The position numbers and the translations under genes are program-made. The notes below the pieces were generated by a model. That model did no database searches. It was not told the DNA's origin and was given only the letters and a program-made list of their open reading frames with translations. A DNA stretch of 64,000 nt from Aquipseudomonas guryensis (lineage in GTDB: Bacteria; Pseudomonadota; Gammaproteobacteria; Pseudomonadales; Pseudomonadaceae). Below are positions 24,224-33,338 of this stretch, in pieces (within the stretch, counting starts at the first letter, position 1; each line of letters starts with the position of its first letter). The stretch spans positions 795,628 through 859,627 of the forward strand of contig NZ_JACJFN010000002.1 of the NCBI RefSeq assembly GCF_014164785.1. Direction: 5' to 3'.

Positions 24224-25243
24224 TTACGCGCTGACGCTCATCACCACCCGACCGTTGGCCGGACAGGTTTCCATGAACTGGCTGGCGGCAACGAAATCCT
24301 TGGCGTCGAACACCTTGCTGATGTCCGGCTTGAGCAGGCGGTCTGCGGTCAGCTGGTTGATCTTGCTCAGCGCGCGCTGCACGGCTTCCTCGTTGCGCTC
24401 CAGGCCCAGTTCCGGCAGACCGGTGAAATCCAGTACACAGTGCCGATAAAACTGCAGGTGCTTCTTGAACGCCGCGCAGGCCGGGAATGCCGCGTCGTTA
24501 CCACCGTTGACGCCACAGATGATCAGCTTGCCACGGGTCGCGGCGACGTCGCCGAGCAGTTTCATCTGCGGGCCGGCGCACTGGTCGAGCACCACTTCGA
24601 CGCCCTGCCCCTGGGTATAGCGCTCGACTTCCAGGACCAGATCCTGCTCTTCGGTGCAGATGATCTTGTCGGCGCCCAGCTCACGCAGGAAGTCGCGGCT
24701 AGCGGCTTCGCTGGTGGCGGCGATGACCTTGGCGCCCAGTGCCTTGGCCATCTGCACGGCCTGCGGGGCATTGCAATGGGCCGCTTCGGTGATCAGCACA
24801 TGCTGGCCAGGTTGCAGCTTGGCCAGCTCGACCAGGGCGAAGTAGGCAGACAGATAGCCGGTGTAATGCACGGCGGCTTCCTGGGACGTCAGCACATCGG
24901 GGTAACGGGTCAGCGCCAGACGCGGCATCAGCACCAGGTCGCCCCAGGACTGATACTGGTTGAGGCTGAAGGCCGGGAAACTGGCCACCGCCACACCGGG
25001 AGTGAGATCGTCGACACCTTCGCCGACGGCTTCGACCACGCCGGCCAATTCAGAGCCCACACCGGCCGGCAGACGCGCCTGCTCCGGGGCCAGGTTCTGC
25101 CGCCAGAGCACGTCACGCCAGTTCACGCCCAAGGCCTGGGTACGAATCAGGACTTCGCCAGGGCCGGGTTTCGGGGTCGGCACGTCCTCCGAGCGTAATA
25201 CGCTGGCATCGCCGAACTGGTGGAAACGGATCATGCGGGACAT
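24224..25243 (-). CDS. mexS: MexS-like zinc-independent oxidoreductase
   Basis: A 339-residue medium-chain dehydrogenase/quinone-oxidoreductase family protein. The N-terminal GroES-like half includes RTQALGVNWRDVLWR and VGSELAGVVEAVGEGV; the Rossmann half starts near QPGQHVLITEAAHCNAPQAV. The position divergent from a MexT-like LysR gene, which is followed by mexEF-oprN, is that of P. aeruginosa mexS (PA2491). Loss of mexS in P. aeruginosa induces MexEF-OprN, probably by letting electrophilic metabolites accumulate. The start at 25243 (MSRMIRF) has GAGG at good spacing; a frame five codons longer lacks one. Confidence 0.87.
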   Translation of the reverse strand: MSRMIRFHQFGDASVLRSEDVPTPKPGPGEVLIRTQALGVNWRDVLWRQNLAPEQARLPAGVGSELAGVVEAVGEGVDDLTPGVAVASFPAFSLNQYQSWGDLVLMPRLALTRYPDVLTSQEAAVHYTGYLSAYFALVELAKLQPGQHVLITEAAHCNAPQAVQMAKALGAKVIAATSEAASRDFLRELGADKIICTEEQDLVLEVERYTQGQGVEVVLDQCAGPQMKLLGDVAATRGKLIICGVNGGNDAAFPACAAFKKHLQFYRHCVLDFTGLPELGLERNEEAVQRALSKINQLTADRLLKPDISKVFDAKDFVAASQFMETCPANGRVVMSVSA

Positions 25244-25315
25244 CACACACCTCGCCATAGGCTCTCTATGGCCACGGACTCTATACGGGCTTTCCCGGCA
25301 AAACTACCCGCACAG

Positions 25316-25330
25316 ATTGATAGTCACCAT
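25316..25330. promoter_or_regulatory. Possible MexT half-site in the mexS-mexT gap
   Basis: ATTGAT, four bases, then ACCAT resembles the right half of the reported MexT nod-box (GTCGAT-N4-ACYAT), but the left ATCA element is not conserved. It lies in the 202-base divergent gap. I found no better match upstream of mexE. Confidence 0.3.
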
Positions 25331-25445
25331 AAATGCGGATGATCCGGGGCTCATTAATACAGACCTATCGCAGCGCAGCAGGTTGCGCTCTTGACGGCAG
25401 CTTGCCATAGCCGCACCTTTCACACATCCCACATGGAAGACGGCC

Positions 25446-26363
25446 ATGAACCGCAACGACTTGCGTCGTGTTGACCTCAATTTGCTGATCGTTTTTGAAA
25501 CGCTGATGCACGAGCGCAGTGTCACCCGCGCGGCGGAGAAGCTGTTTCTCGGCCAACCGGCAATCAGTGCGGCACTGGCCCGCCTGCGCAGCCTGTTCGA
25601 CGATCCGCTGTTCGTGCGCACCGGGCGCAGCATGGAGCCGACCGCCCGCGCCGGCGAAATCTTCGCCCTGCTCTCCCCGGCCCTCGACTCCATTTCCACC
25701 GCCGTCAGCCGCGCCACCGACTTCGATCCGGCGACCAGCAAGACGGTGTTTCGCATCGGCCTGTCCGACGATGTCGAGTTCGCCCTGCTGCCGCCACTGC
25801 TGCGTCGCTTGCGCGGCGAGGCGCCGGGAGTGGTCCTGGTGATCCGCCGCGCCAACTACCTGCTGATGCCGGGCTTGCTGGCCTCCGGGGAAATTTCCGT
25901 GGGCGTCGGCTACACCGAAGAACTGCCGGCCAACGCCAAGCGCAAGGTACTTCGCCGTAGCAAACCCAAGCTGCTGCGTGCCGACAGTGTGCCGGGCAGT
26001 CTCAGCCTGGACGACTATTGCAGCCGCCCGCACGCCCTGGTGTCGTTTGCCGGTGACCTCAGTGGCTTTATCGACGAGACCCTGGAGAAGCTCGGGCGCA
26101 AGCGCAGCGTGGTACTGGCCGTGCCACAGTTCAACGGCCTCGGCACCCTGCTCGCTGGTACCGATATCGTCGCCACCGTACCCGACTACACCGCTGCCGC
26201 CCTTACCGCCGCCGGCGGCCTGCGTTCAGAAGACCTGCCGGTCGATGCGCAAACCTTCGAACTGCACATGGCCTGGCGCGGCGCCCAGGACAACGACCCG
26301 GCCGAGCGCTGGTTGCGTTCGCGGATCCAGATGTTCTGTGGTGACCCGGATAGCCTGGCCTGA
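25446..26363 (+). CDS. mexT: LysR-type regulator MexT
   Basis: A 305-residue LysR-family activator. The winged helix-turn-helix is at about 8-66 (VDLNLLIVFETLMHERSVTRAAEKLF), followed by the co-inducer-binding domain. Its place between mexS and mexEF-oprN is the arrangement of P. aeruginosa mexT, where it activates the pump and mexS. The frame is intact. MexT is frequently inactivated in laboratory P. aeruginosa strains, but no disruption is seen here. Confidence 0.88.
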   Translation: MNRNDLRRVDLNLLIVFETLMHERSVTRAAEKLFLGQPAISAALARLRSLFDDPLFVRTGRSMEPTARAGEIFALLSPALDSISTAVSRATDFDPATSKTVFRIGLSDDVEFALLPPLLRRLRGEAPGVVLVIRRANYLLMPGLLASGEISVGVGYTEELPANAKRKVLRRSKPKLLRADSVPGSLSLDDYCSRPHALVSFAGDLSGFIDETLEKLGRKRSVVLAVPQFNGLGTLLAGTDIVATVPDYTAAALTAAGGLRSEDLPVDAQTFELHMAWRGAQDNDPAERWLRSRIQMFCGDPDSLA

Positions 26364-26371
26364 GGCCAGGC
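26353..26371 (+). terminator. Hairpin spanning the mexT stop codon
   Basis: A perfect 8-base-pair stem (GCCTGGCC / GGCCAGGC) whose three-base loop is the mexT TGA itself. No U-run follows, so it may slow or stabilise the transcript end rather than be a strong intrinsic terminator. Confidence 0.35.
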
Positions 26372-26535
26372 GCCCCTTCTATCTCGGCGCTCTTTGCGCA
26401 CATAGCGGTTTATCGATACAAGTACACTAATCATCATTCCTGCTGATACTCACCTTCGAATTGATCGATTCGTCGCGTGCAACTCAGCGTCGCAGACTCC
26501 GCCCATTCGTAAATCCAATCTGGCGGAGTTCTCAC

Positions 26536-27777
26536 ATGGACCGGTTTCCTACCCCCTTCTTGCGCTATCCCCTGGCCCTCGCCGCGATTCTGGTACTCAG
26601 TGCCTGCGGCAAGGCGCCGGAAAGCGCCGCCCAGCAGCCAGCCGCCAAGGTCAGCGTGGCCGAAGTGATTCAGCAGCCGATCAACGAATGGGACGAGTTC
26701 ACCGGTCGCCTGGAAGCTCCGGAGTCGGTGGAAGTGCGTCCGCGTGTCTCCGGCTACATCGACCGCGTGGCCTTCCGCGAAGGCAGCCTGGTGAAGAAAG
26801 GCGACCTGCTGTTCCAGATCGACCCGCGCCCGTTCGAGGCCGAGGTCAAGCGCCTGCAGGCGCAAGTGCAACAAGCCCGCGCCAGCCACACCCGCGCCGC
26901 CAATGAGGCCCGCCGCGGTGAACGTCTGCGCCAGAGCAACGCAATCTCTGCCGAGCTGGCGGATGCCCGCGCCAGCGCCGCCACCGAGGCCCAGGCCGCC
27001 GTTGCCGCCGCCCAGGCCGAACTGGACAACGCCAAGCTCAACCTCAGCTTCACCCGCATCACCGCACCCATCGACGGTCGTGTCAGCCGCGCCGAGATCA
27101 CCGAAGGCAACCTGGTGGGCGCCGGCCAGTCGCTGCTGACCACCCTGGTCTCCACCGACAAGGTCTACGCCTACTTCGACGCCGACGAGCGCGTGTTCCT
27201 CAAGTACGTCGAGCTGGCCCGCCAGTCCGGTGGCCAGACCCGCGATGCCAGCCCGGTATACCTCGGCCTGTCCAGCGAAGACGGCAACCCGCACCTCGGT
27301 CAGCTGGACTTCCTCGACAACCAGGTCAACCCGCAGACCGGCACCATCCGTGGCCGCGCCGTGTTCGACAACCGCGATGGCCGCTTCACCCCCGGCCTGT
27401 ATGCACGGCTGAAACTGGTGGGCAGCAGCAAGTACGACGCCACACTGATTCAGGACGCCGCGGTCGGCACCGACCTGGGCAAGAAGTTCGTCCTGGTGCT
27501 CGACAAGGACAACGCCGTGCAATACCGCGCCATCGAGCTGGGGCCGAAGCTGGAAGGCCTACGCATTGTGCGCAAGGGCCTGGCCAAGGGCGAGAAGATC
27601 GTGGTCAACGGCCTGCAGCGCGCCTTCCCCGGCTCGACGGTCGATCCGCAGGCCGTGCCGATGGCCGACGAGCAAACCCTCGCCGCCCTGGCCAGTCAAC
27701 GCCAGGCCGTGGACGCCAGCGCCGCCCCGCGCGTGGCCGAGAAAACCGCCAAGCCCGCCACTGCGCCGCGCGGCTAA
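26536..27777 (+). CDS. mexE: MexE-like RND periplasmic adaptor lipoprotein
   Basis: A 413-residue membrane-fusion protein. A lipoprotein signal ends at LSAC (Cys24); then come the beta-barrel/lipoyl start (VSGYIDRVAFREGSLVKKGDLLFQIDPRPFEAEV), a long alpha-hairpin (about 75-140) and the closing lipoyl/barrel portion (RITAPIDGRVSRAEI). It bridges the inner-membrane pump MexF and the outer-membrane channel OprN. The start at 26536 has GGAG upstream and creates a proper signal peptide; a frame starting at 26461 would bury it. It is the first gene of mexEF-oprN, 172 bases after mexT. Confidence 0.93.
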   Translation: MDRFPTPFLRYPLALAAILVLSACGKAPESAAQQPAAKVSVAEVIQQPINEWDEFTGRLEAPESVEVRPRVSGYIDRVAFREGSLVKKGDLLFQIDPRPFEAEVKRLQAQVQQARASHTRAANEARRGERLRQSNAISAELADARASAATEAQAAVAAAQAELDNAKLNLSFTRITAPIDGRVSRAEITEGNLVGAGQSLLTTLVSTDKVYAYFDADERVFLKYVELARQSGGQTRDASPVYLGLSSEDGNPHLGQLDFLDNQVNPQTGTIRGRAVFDNRDGRFTPGLYARLKLVGSSKYDATLIQDAAVGTDLGKKFVLVLDKDNAVQYRAIELGPKLEGLRIVRKGLAKGEKIVVNGLQRAFPGSTVDPQAVPMADEQTLAALASQRQAVDASAAPRVAEKTAKPATAPRG

Positions 27778-27790
27778 CAGGTAGAAGACG

Positions 27791-30700
27791 ATGAATTTCT
27801 CGCAATTCTTTATCCAGCGGCCGATCTTCGCCGCCGTGCTGTCGCTGCTGATCCTGATCGGCGGCGCCATCTCGCTGTTCCAGCTGCCGATCAGCGAATA
27901 CCCGGAAGTGGTGCCGCCCACCGTGGTGGTGCGCGCCGCCTTCCCCGGCGCCAACCCCAAGGTGATCGGCGAAACCGTCGCCTCGCCGCTGGAACAGGCG
28001 ATCACCGGGGTCGAGGGCATGCTCTACATGTCCTCCCAGGGCACCGCCGACGGCAAGCTGACCCTGACCATCACCTTCGCCCTCGGCACCGACCTGGACA
28101 ACGCCCAGGTGCAGGTGCAGAACCGCGTGACCCGCACCATGCCGACCCTGCCCACCGAAGTGCAGCGCCTCGGCGTGACCGTCGACAAGGCCTCGCCCGA
28201 CCTGACCATGGTCGTGCACCTGACCTCGCCGGACGACCGCTACGACATGCTCTACCTGTCCAACTACGCCGCGCTCAACGTCAAGGACGAGCTGGCGCGT
28301 TTGGACGGTGTGGGTGACGTGCAGCTGTTCGGCCTCGGCAACTACTCGCTGCGCGTGTGGCTGGACCCGAACAAGGTGGCTTCGCGCAACCTGACTGCCT
28401 CGGATGTGGTCAACGCCATTCGTGAGCAGAACCGCCAGGTCGCCGCCGGTTCGCTCGGTGCGCCGCCGTCGGATGCGGGCAACAGCTTCCAGCTGTCGAT
28501 CAACACCCAGGGCCGTCTGGTCAGTGAGGAAGAGTTCGAGAACATCATCATCCGCGCCGGTGAAGATGGCGAAATCACCCGCCTGAAGGACATCGCCCGC
28601 ATCGAACTGGGCTCCAGCCAGTACGCCCTGCGCTCCTTGCTCAACAACAAGCCGGCAGTCGCCATCCCGGTATTCCAGCGCCCCGGCTCCAACGCCATCG
28701 AGATTTCCGATGCGGTGCGCGCGCGCATGGCCGAGCTGAAGCAGAGCTTCCCGCAGGGTGTGGACTACGAGATCGTCTACGACCCGACCATCTTCGTGCG
28801 CGGTTCCATCGAGGCGGTGGTACACACCCTGCTCGAAGCCATCATCCTGGTGGTACTGGTGGTGATTCTGTTCCTGCAGACCTGGCGCGCCTCGATCATC
28901 CCGCTGGCCGCCGTGCCGGTGTCGCTGATCGGCACCTTCGCCGTGATGCACATGTTCGGTTTCTCGCTCAACGCGCTGTCGCTGTTCGGCCTGGTGCTGG
29001 CCATCGGCATCGTGGTGGACGACGCCATCGTCGTGGTGGAGAACGTCGAACGTAATATCGGCCTGGGCAAGTCGCCGGTGGAGGCCACCAAGCAGGCGAT
29101 GAAGGAAGTCACCGGTCCCATCGTCGCCACCGCCCTGGTGCTGTGCGCCGTGTTCGTGCCGACCGCCTTTATCTCTGGCCTTACCGGACAGTTCTACCAG
29201 CAGTTCGCGCTGACCATCGCCATCTCCACGGTAATCTCGGCCTTCAACTCGCTGACCCTGTCCCCTGCCCTTGCTGCCGTGCTGCTGAAAAGCCACGACG
29301 CGCCGAAAGACCGTTTCTCCAAGGTGCTCGACAAGCTGTTTGGTGGCTGGCTGTTCACCCCGTTCAACCGCCTGTTCGACCGCGCCAGCCACGGCTATGT
29401 CGGCACCGTGAAGCGCGTGCTGCGCGGCAGCGGCATCGCCCTGTTCGTCTATGCCGGCTTGATGGGCCTGACCTACCTGGGCTTTGCCACCACGCCCACA
29501 GGCTTTGTGCCGGCGCAGGACAAGCAGTACCTGGTCGCCTTCGCCCAGCTGCCGGATGCGGCAACGCTTGATCGCACCGAAGACGTGATCAAGAAGATGT
29601 CGGAAATTGCCGGCAAGCACCCCGGTGTAGAAAACACCGTGGCCTTCCCGGGTCTGTCGATCAACGGCTTCACCAACAGCCCGAACAGCGGCATCGTCTT
29701 CACCCCACTCAAGCCGTTCGATGAGCGCAGTGATCCGTCGATGAGTGCCACCGCCATCGCCGCGGAGCTGAACGCGCAGTTCAGCGAAATCCAGGACGCC
29801 TATATCGCCATCTTCCCGCCACCGCCGGTACAAGGCCTGGGCACCATCGGCGGCTTCCGCCTGCAGGTGCAAGACCGTGGCAACCTCGGCTATGACGAGC
29901 TGTATGTGCAGACCCAGAATGTCATCGCCAAGGCCCGCCAGCTGCCAGAGCTGGACCCGATGTCGGTGTTCACCAGCTACCAGGTCAATGTGCCGCAGAT
30001 CGATGCCGCCATCGACCGCGAAAAGGCCAAGACCCACGGCGTGGCGATCAGCGACATCTTCGACACCATGCAGATCTACCTGGGCTCGCTTTACGCCAAC
30101 GACTTCAACCGCTTTGGCCGTACCTACCAGGTCAACGTGCAGGCCGAGCAGCAGTTCCGCCTGGAGCCGGAGCAGATCGGCCAGCTCAAGGTGCGCAACA
30201 ACCGCGGGGAAATGGTGCCGCTGTCGGCTTTCCTCAAGGTGGATGCCAGCTCCGGCCCGGATCGGGTGATGCATTACAACGGCTTCCTCACCGCCGAGAT
30301 CAATGGTGCAGCAGCTCCCGGCTACAGCTCCGGCCAGGCCGAAGCGGCAATCGCCAAGCTGCTCAAGGAAGAATTGCCCAACGGCATGAGCTTCGAATGG
30401 ACCGACCTGACCTACCAACAGATTCTCGCCGGTAACAGCGCGATCTTCGTCTTCCCGCTCTGCGTGCTGCTGGCCTTCCTGGTGCTGGCCGCCCAGTACG
30501 AAAGCTGGAGCCTGCCGCTGGCGGTGATCCTGATCGTGCCGATGACCCTGCTGTCGGCCATCACCGGGGTGATCCTGGCTGGAGGCGACAACAACATCTT
30601 CACCCAGATCGGCTTGATCGTACTGGTGGGCCTGGCGTGCAAGAACGCCATCCTGATCGTCGAGTTCGCCAAGGAGAAACAGGAAGAAGGCATGGACCGC

Positions 30701-30970
30701 GTCAGCGCGGTGCTGGAAGCCTGCCGCCTGCGCCTGCGGCCGATCCTGATGACCAGCTTCGCCTTCATCATGGGTGTGGTGCCGCTGGTGCTGTCTTCCG
30801 GTGCCGGCGCCGAGATGCGCCATGCCATGGGCGTCGCGGTATTCAGCGGCATGCTCGGCGTGACCTTCTTCGGCCTGCTGCTGACCCCGGTGTTCTACGT
30901 GCTGATTCGCGGCTTCGTGGAGAAACGCGAAGCGCAAAAAGCCGCGCGCCTGCAGGAGGTGCAGCCATGA
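27791..30970 (+). CDS. mexF: MexF-like RND efflux transporter
   Basis: Inner-membrane proton-driven pump of 1059 residues with the usual twelve-helix, two large periplasmic loop layout of the HAE1 group. TM4 carries GIVVDDAIVVVEN (about 400-412) with the paired aspartates, and TM10 carries LVGLACKNAILIVEF with the partner lysine. In Pseudomonas MexF exports chloramphenicol, quinolones, trimethoprim and quorum-signal precursors. Only 13 bases separate it from mexE, and it overlaps oprN by ATGA. Confidence 0.96.
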   Translation: MNFSQFFIQRPIFAAVLSLLILIGGAISLFQLPISEYPEVVPPTVVVRAAFPGANPKVIGETVASPLEQAITGVEGMLYMSSQGTADGKLTLTITFALGTDLDNAQVQVQNRVTRTMPTLPTEVQRLGVTVDKASPDLTMVVHLTSPDDRYDMLYLSNYAALNVKDELARLDGVGDVQLFGLGNYSLRVWLDPNKVASRNLTASDVVNAIREQNRQVAAGSLGAPPSDAGNSFQLSINTQGRLVSEEEFENIIIRAGEDGEITRLKDIARIELGSSQYALRSLLNNKPAVAIPVFQRPGSNAIEISDAVRARMAELKQSFPQGVDYEIVYDPTIFVRGSIEAVVHTLLEAIILVVLVVILFLQTWRASIIPLAAVPVSLIGTFAVMHMFGFSLNALSLFGLVLAIGIVVDDAIVVVENVERNIGLGKSPVEATKQAMKEVTGPIVATALVLCAVFVPTAFISGLTGQFYQQFALTIAISTVISAFNSLTLSPALAAVLLKSHDAPKDRFSKVLDKLFGGWLFTPFNRLFDRASHGYVGTVKRVLRGSGIALFVYAGLMGLTYLGFATTPTGFVPAQDKQYLVAFAQLPDAATLDRTEDVIKKMSEIAGKHPGVENTVAFPGLSINGFTNSPNSGIVFTPLKPFDERSDPSMSATAIAAELNAQFSEIQDAYIAIFPPPPVQGLGTIGGFRLQVQDRGNLGYDELYVQTQNVIAKARQLPELDPMSVFTSYQVNVPQIDAAIDREKAKTHGVAISDIFDTMQIYLGSLYANDFNRFGRTYQVNVQAEQQFRLEPEQIGQLKVRNNRGEMVPLSAFLKVDASSGPDRVMHYNGFLTAEINGAAAPGYSSGQAEAAIAKLLKEELPNGMSFEWTDLTYQQILAGNSAIFVFPLCVLLAFLVLAAQYESWSLPLAVILIVPMTLLSAITGVILAGGDNNIFTQIGLIVLVGLACKNAILIVEFAKEKQEEGMDRVSAVLEACRLRLRPILMTSFAFIMGVVPLVLSSGAGAEMRHAMGVAVFSGMLGVTFFGLLLTPVFYVLIRGFVEKREAQKAARLQEVQP

Positions 30971-32463
30971 GCCCGTTGCCTAGCCTCCGTAGGAGCGAGC
31001 TCTGCTCGCGAGCGGATCACCTGAGCGGTTTCAAGAGCTTCGCGCGCAGAGGACTGGGCGTCCCCCTCCGCTCCTACAGGCTGTTTATCCCGGCAGCGCT
31101 GGCACTGGCTGTCAGCGCCTGCGCCGTCGGCCCCGACTATCAGGCCCCAGCCACCGCGCCGGCCCAGCTGAACAGCCTGGAAGCCGGCAACTATGACCGC
31201 ACGCGCTTCGAGGCGGTCTGGTGGCAGCAGTTCGATGACCCGACGCTGAATCAGCTGGTGCAGCAGTCGCTCAAGGAAAACCGTGAGCTGCGCGTGGCCT
31301 TCGCCCGTCTGCGCGCCGCCCGCGCCATCCGTGACGACGCGGCCAACGACCAGTTGCCGACCATCACCAGTCGTGCCAGTGGCGAGTTCGGCAAGGCCCA
31401 GCAACCGCCGACCAGCGAGGAGCGCATCCGCCAGGAGCGTTACGACCTGGGCCTGGATATGGCCTGGGAGCTCGACCTGTTCGGCCGCATCCAGCGCCAG
31501 ATCGAGGCCAGCGAGGCGGCGCAGGACGTCGCCGAAGCCGAGCTGTTCCAGCTGCAGGTCAGTCTGATCGCCGAACTGGTGGATGCCTATGGCGACATGC
31601 GCGGCGCGCAACTGCGTGAACGCATTGCCCGCGACAACCTGAAGAACCAGCAGGAATCGCGCGGCCTCACCGAACAGTTGCGCGACGCCGGCGTCGGCAG
31701 CGAGCTGGATGTGCTGCGCAGTGACGCGCGTCTGGCTGCCACCGAAGCCAGCCTGCCGCAACTGCAGGCCACGCAGGCGCGGGCGCGCAACCGCATCGCC
31801 ACCTTGCTCGGCCAGCGGCCGGAGCAACTGACGGTCGACCTGTCGGCCAAGCCGCTGCCGGTGATCGCCAAGGCGTTGTCGATTGGCGATCCGGCCGAGC
31901 TGCTGCGCCGCCGGCCGGATATTCGCGCCGCCGAACGTCAGCTGGCCACCGCCACCGCCAATGTCGGGGTGGCCACTGCCGACCTGTTTCCACGGGTGAG
32001 CCTGTCCGGTTTCCTTGGTTTCACCGCTGGGCGTGGTTCGCAGCTGGGCGCTTCCGCCGCCCAGGCCTGGGGCGTGGCGCCAACCATCAGCTGGGCCGCA
32101 TTTGATCTGGGTAGCGTGCGCGCTCGTCTACGCGGTGCCGAAGCAGAAGCCGATGGCGCACTGGCTGGCTACGAGCAGCAGGTGCTGCTGGCCCTGGAAG
32201 AATCGGAAAACGCCTTCAGCGACTACGCCAAACGCCAGCAACGTCTGCTCGCCCTGGTGCGCCAGTCGCAAGCCAGCCGTGCCGCCGCCGAGCAGGCCGC
32301 CGTGCGTTACCGCGAAGGCACGGTGGATTTCCTCGTGTTGCTGGACGCCGAACGCGAACGCCTGGCCGCCGAAGACGCCCAGGCCCAGGCCGAGGTCGAG
32401 CTGTACCGCGGCATAGTCGCCATCTACAAGGCCCTGGGCGGTGGGTGGCAGCCGCAAGCCTAA
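30967..32463 (+). CDS. oprN: OprN-like outer-membrane efflux lipoprotein with REP-coded leader
   Basis: A 498-residue outer-membrane factor of the NodT/OprN family. The lipid-attachment motif VSAC is at Cys52, followed by AVGPDYQAP and two repeated channel-forming halves. The start at 30967 overlaps the mexF stop as ATGA. The odd part is the leader: residues about 8-37 are encoded by a REP palindrome pair, giving an unusually long, Arg/Ser-rich stretch before the hydrophobic signal core (RLFIPAALALAV). No ATG or GTG exists between the repeat and the core, so the repeat is probably translated. It acts with MexE and MexF. Confidence 0.92.
   Translation: MSPLPSLRRSELCSRADHLSGFKSFARRGLGVPLRSYRLFIPAALALAVSACAVGPDYQAPATAPAQLNSLEAGNYDRTRFEAVWWQQFDDPTLNQLVQQSLKENRELRVAFARLRAARAIRDDAANDQLPTITSRASGEFGKAQQPPTSEERIRQERYDLGLDMAWELDLFGRIQRQIEASEAAQDVAEAELFQLQVSLIAELVDAYGDMRGAQLRERIARDNLKNQQESRGLTEQLRDAGVGSELDVLRSDARLAATEASLPQLQATQARARNRIATLLGQRPEQLTVDLSAKPLPVIAKALSIGDPAELLRRRPDIRAAERQLATATANVGVATADLFPRVSLSGFLGFTAGRGSQLGASAAQAWGVAPTISWAAFDLGSVRARLRGAEAEADGALAGYEQQVLLALEESENAFSDYAKRQQRLLALVRQSQASRAAAEQAAVRYREGTVDFLVLLDAERERLAAEDAQAQAEVELYRGIVAIYKALGGGWQPQA
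30989..31077. repeat. REP palindrome pair inside oprN leader
   Basis: It starts GTAGGAGCGAGCTCTGCTCG and ends in the opposite orientation with ...CCGCTCCTAC. The frame read through it avoids the TAG stop that the repeat carries in another frame. The same element, inverted, lies in opmB at 36761-36825. Confidence 0.8.
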
Positions 32464-32546
32464 CTCTCTCCAGAGCGACGCGGGTTGCACCCGCCATACG
32501 CTAAACCAGTTCCTCCTGGGTCGATTTCCTCCTTATCGACCACTCC

Positions 32547-32583
32547 AGCCCCACGGCAGTGCTCCTTGCCGTGGGGCTTTTTT
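32547..32583 (+). terminator. Rho-independent terminator of mexEF-oprN
   Basis: A 12-base-pair stem (AGCCCCACGGCA / TGCCGTGGGGCT) with an eight-base loop runs into seven Ts. It sits 84 bases after the oprN stop. Confidence 0.92.
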
Positions 32584-32593
32584 ACGGGCAGCC

Positions 32594-32812
32594 CTAGCTT
32601 TTGCGGCGTATCACCAGCAACAGCCCACCCACCAGGATGGCGCCCAAACCGGCCCAGGTCGGGATACTGACCTGCTGTTTTTCTACAACCTCCATATGCA
32701 ACGGCCCCACGTCGACGTTATGGGTCTCCTTGGTGTAGCTGAAGCCGCCATAGGCGAGCCCCAAGGCTCCGGCGATTATCAGCACTAACGCCACGATCTT
32801 GACTGCGTCCAT
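32594..32812 (-). CDS. Small two-helix membrane protein, 72 residues
   Basis: Begins MDAVKIVALVLIIAGALGLAYGG, one membrane helix, then a polar middle (YTKETHNVDVGPLHMEVVEKQ) and a second helix (WAGLGAILVGGLLLVI) ending in RRKS. The middle should face the periplasm. AGGAG precedes the chosen ATG, and longer frames lack homology. From memory similar short proteins of unknown function are widespread in pseudomonads. It may be co-transcribed with the next small membrane gene, which lies 96 bases upstream. Confidence 0.8.
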   Translation of the reverse strand: MDAVKIVALVLIIAGALGLAYGGFSYTKETHNVDVGPLHMEVVEKQQVSIPTWAGLGAILVGGLLLVIRRKS

Positions 32813-32908
32813 CTTCTCTTCTCCTCTGTGCAGCACCTGAGCGCGGGCTGCAGCAACACCTGCAAACGGGACCTTTGCGCCGCTGCGAAGCCGGCGCCCT
32901 GCCACCTC

Positions 32909-33082
32909 CTATTCCCCAGAATCCTTTTGCCGCGTCACCTTGACCGCACTCAGGCAGGCCAGCCCCAGCGTCACCAAGGCGCCCGCGGCAATCCACTGCA
33001 CGGGGACTTCCAGCAGCACGGCGCCGTAAATCAGCCCGCCGATAAAGATCAGGGCTCCAGCGATATAAAGTGCGAATGACAT
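32909..33082 (-). CDS. Small two-helix membrane protein, 57 residues
   Basis: MSFALYIAGALIFIGGLIYG forms one helix, and WIAAGALVTLGLACLSAV a second, with a charged tail. A strong GAGGAG precedes the ATG. Function unknown. It is paired with the other small membrane protein on the same strand. The 256 bases upstream (33083-33338) hold only promoter-type sequence for this gene and the divergent glycosyltransferase; nothing else was recognised there. Confidence 0.75.
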   Translation of the reverse strand: MSFALYIAGALIFIGGLIYGAVLLEVPVQWIAAGALVTLGLACLSAVKVTRQKDSGE

Positions 33083-33338
33083 GTTGTTTCTCCTCGTTGC
33101 CGGGCGTTCGACTCGATCGACAGGGCTCGGGTGACCTGTATTTCCTGCGCTGGCCTCCATGCGAGCTTGTGCGTGGCTGAAAAAACTGCATCGCGCCCTC
33201 CACACACACTGCGCCCAATGCCCGCCGCTATCGGTGCGCTGGCGCACCTCCAGACTGAAATGAGGATTATTGGTGCCTAGAAGCTGATTTTTTTGCCGGC
33301 GGTTATACTCGCGCCCTGCATTTTTCCGGCGCACGCAC

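Noticed and set aside
26364..26535. Full MexT nod-box upstream of mexE
   Set aside because: I could not find ATCA-N5-GTCGAT-N4-ACYAT there; only a weak half-site was seen in the mexS-mexT gap.
27605..30937. 1110-residue open frame antisense to mexF, and similar giant antisense frames over muxB (40327-43461) and the NRPS genes (7071-9173)
   Set aside because: They mirror highly conserved genes codon by codon and have low-complexity His/Gln/Gly-rich translations, as expected from GC-rich third positions on the opposite strand.
30637..30966. Upstream extension of the oprN frame to 30637
   Set aside because: It lies wholly inside mexF in another frame; the ATGA start at 30967 gives the proper lipoprotein.
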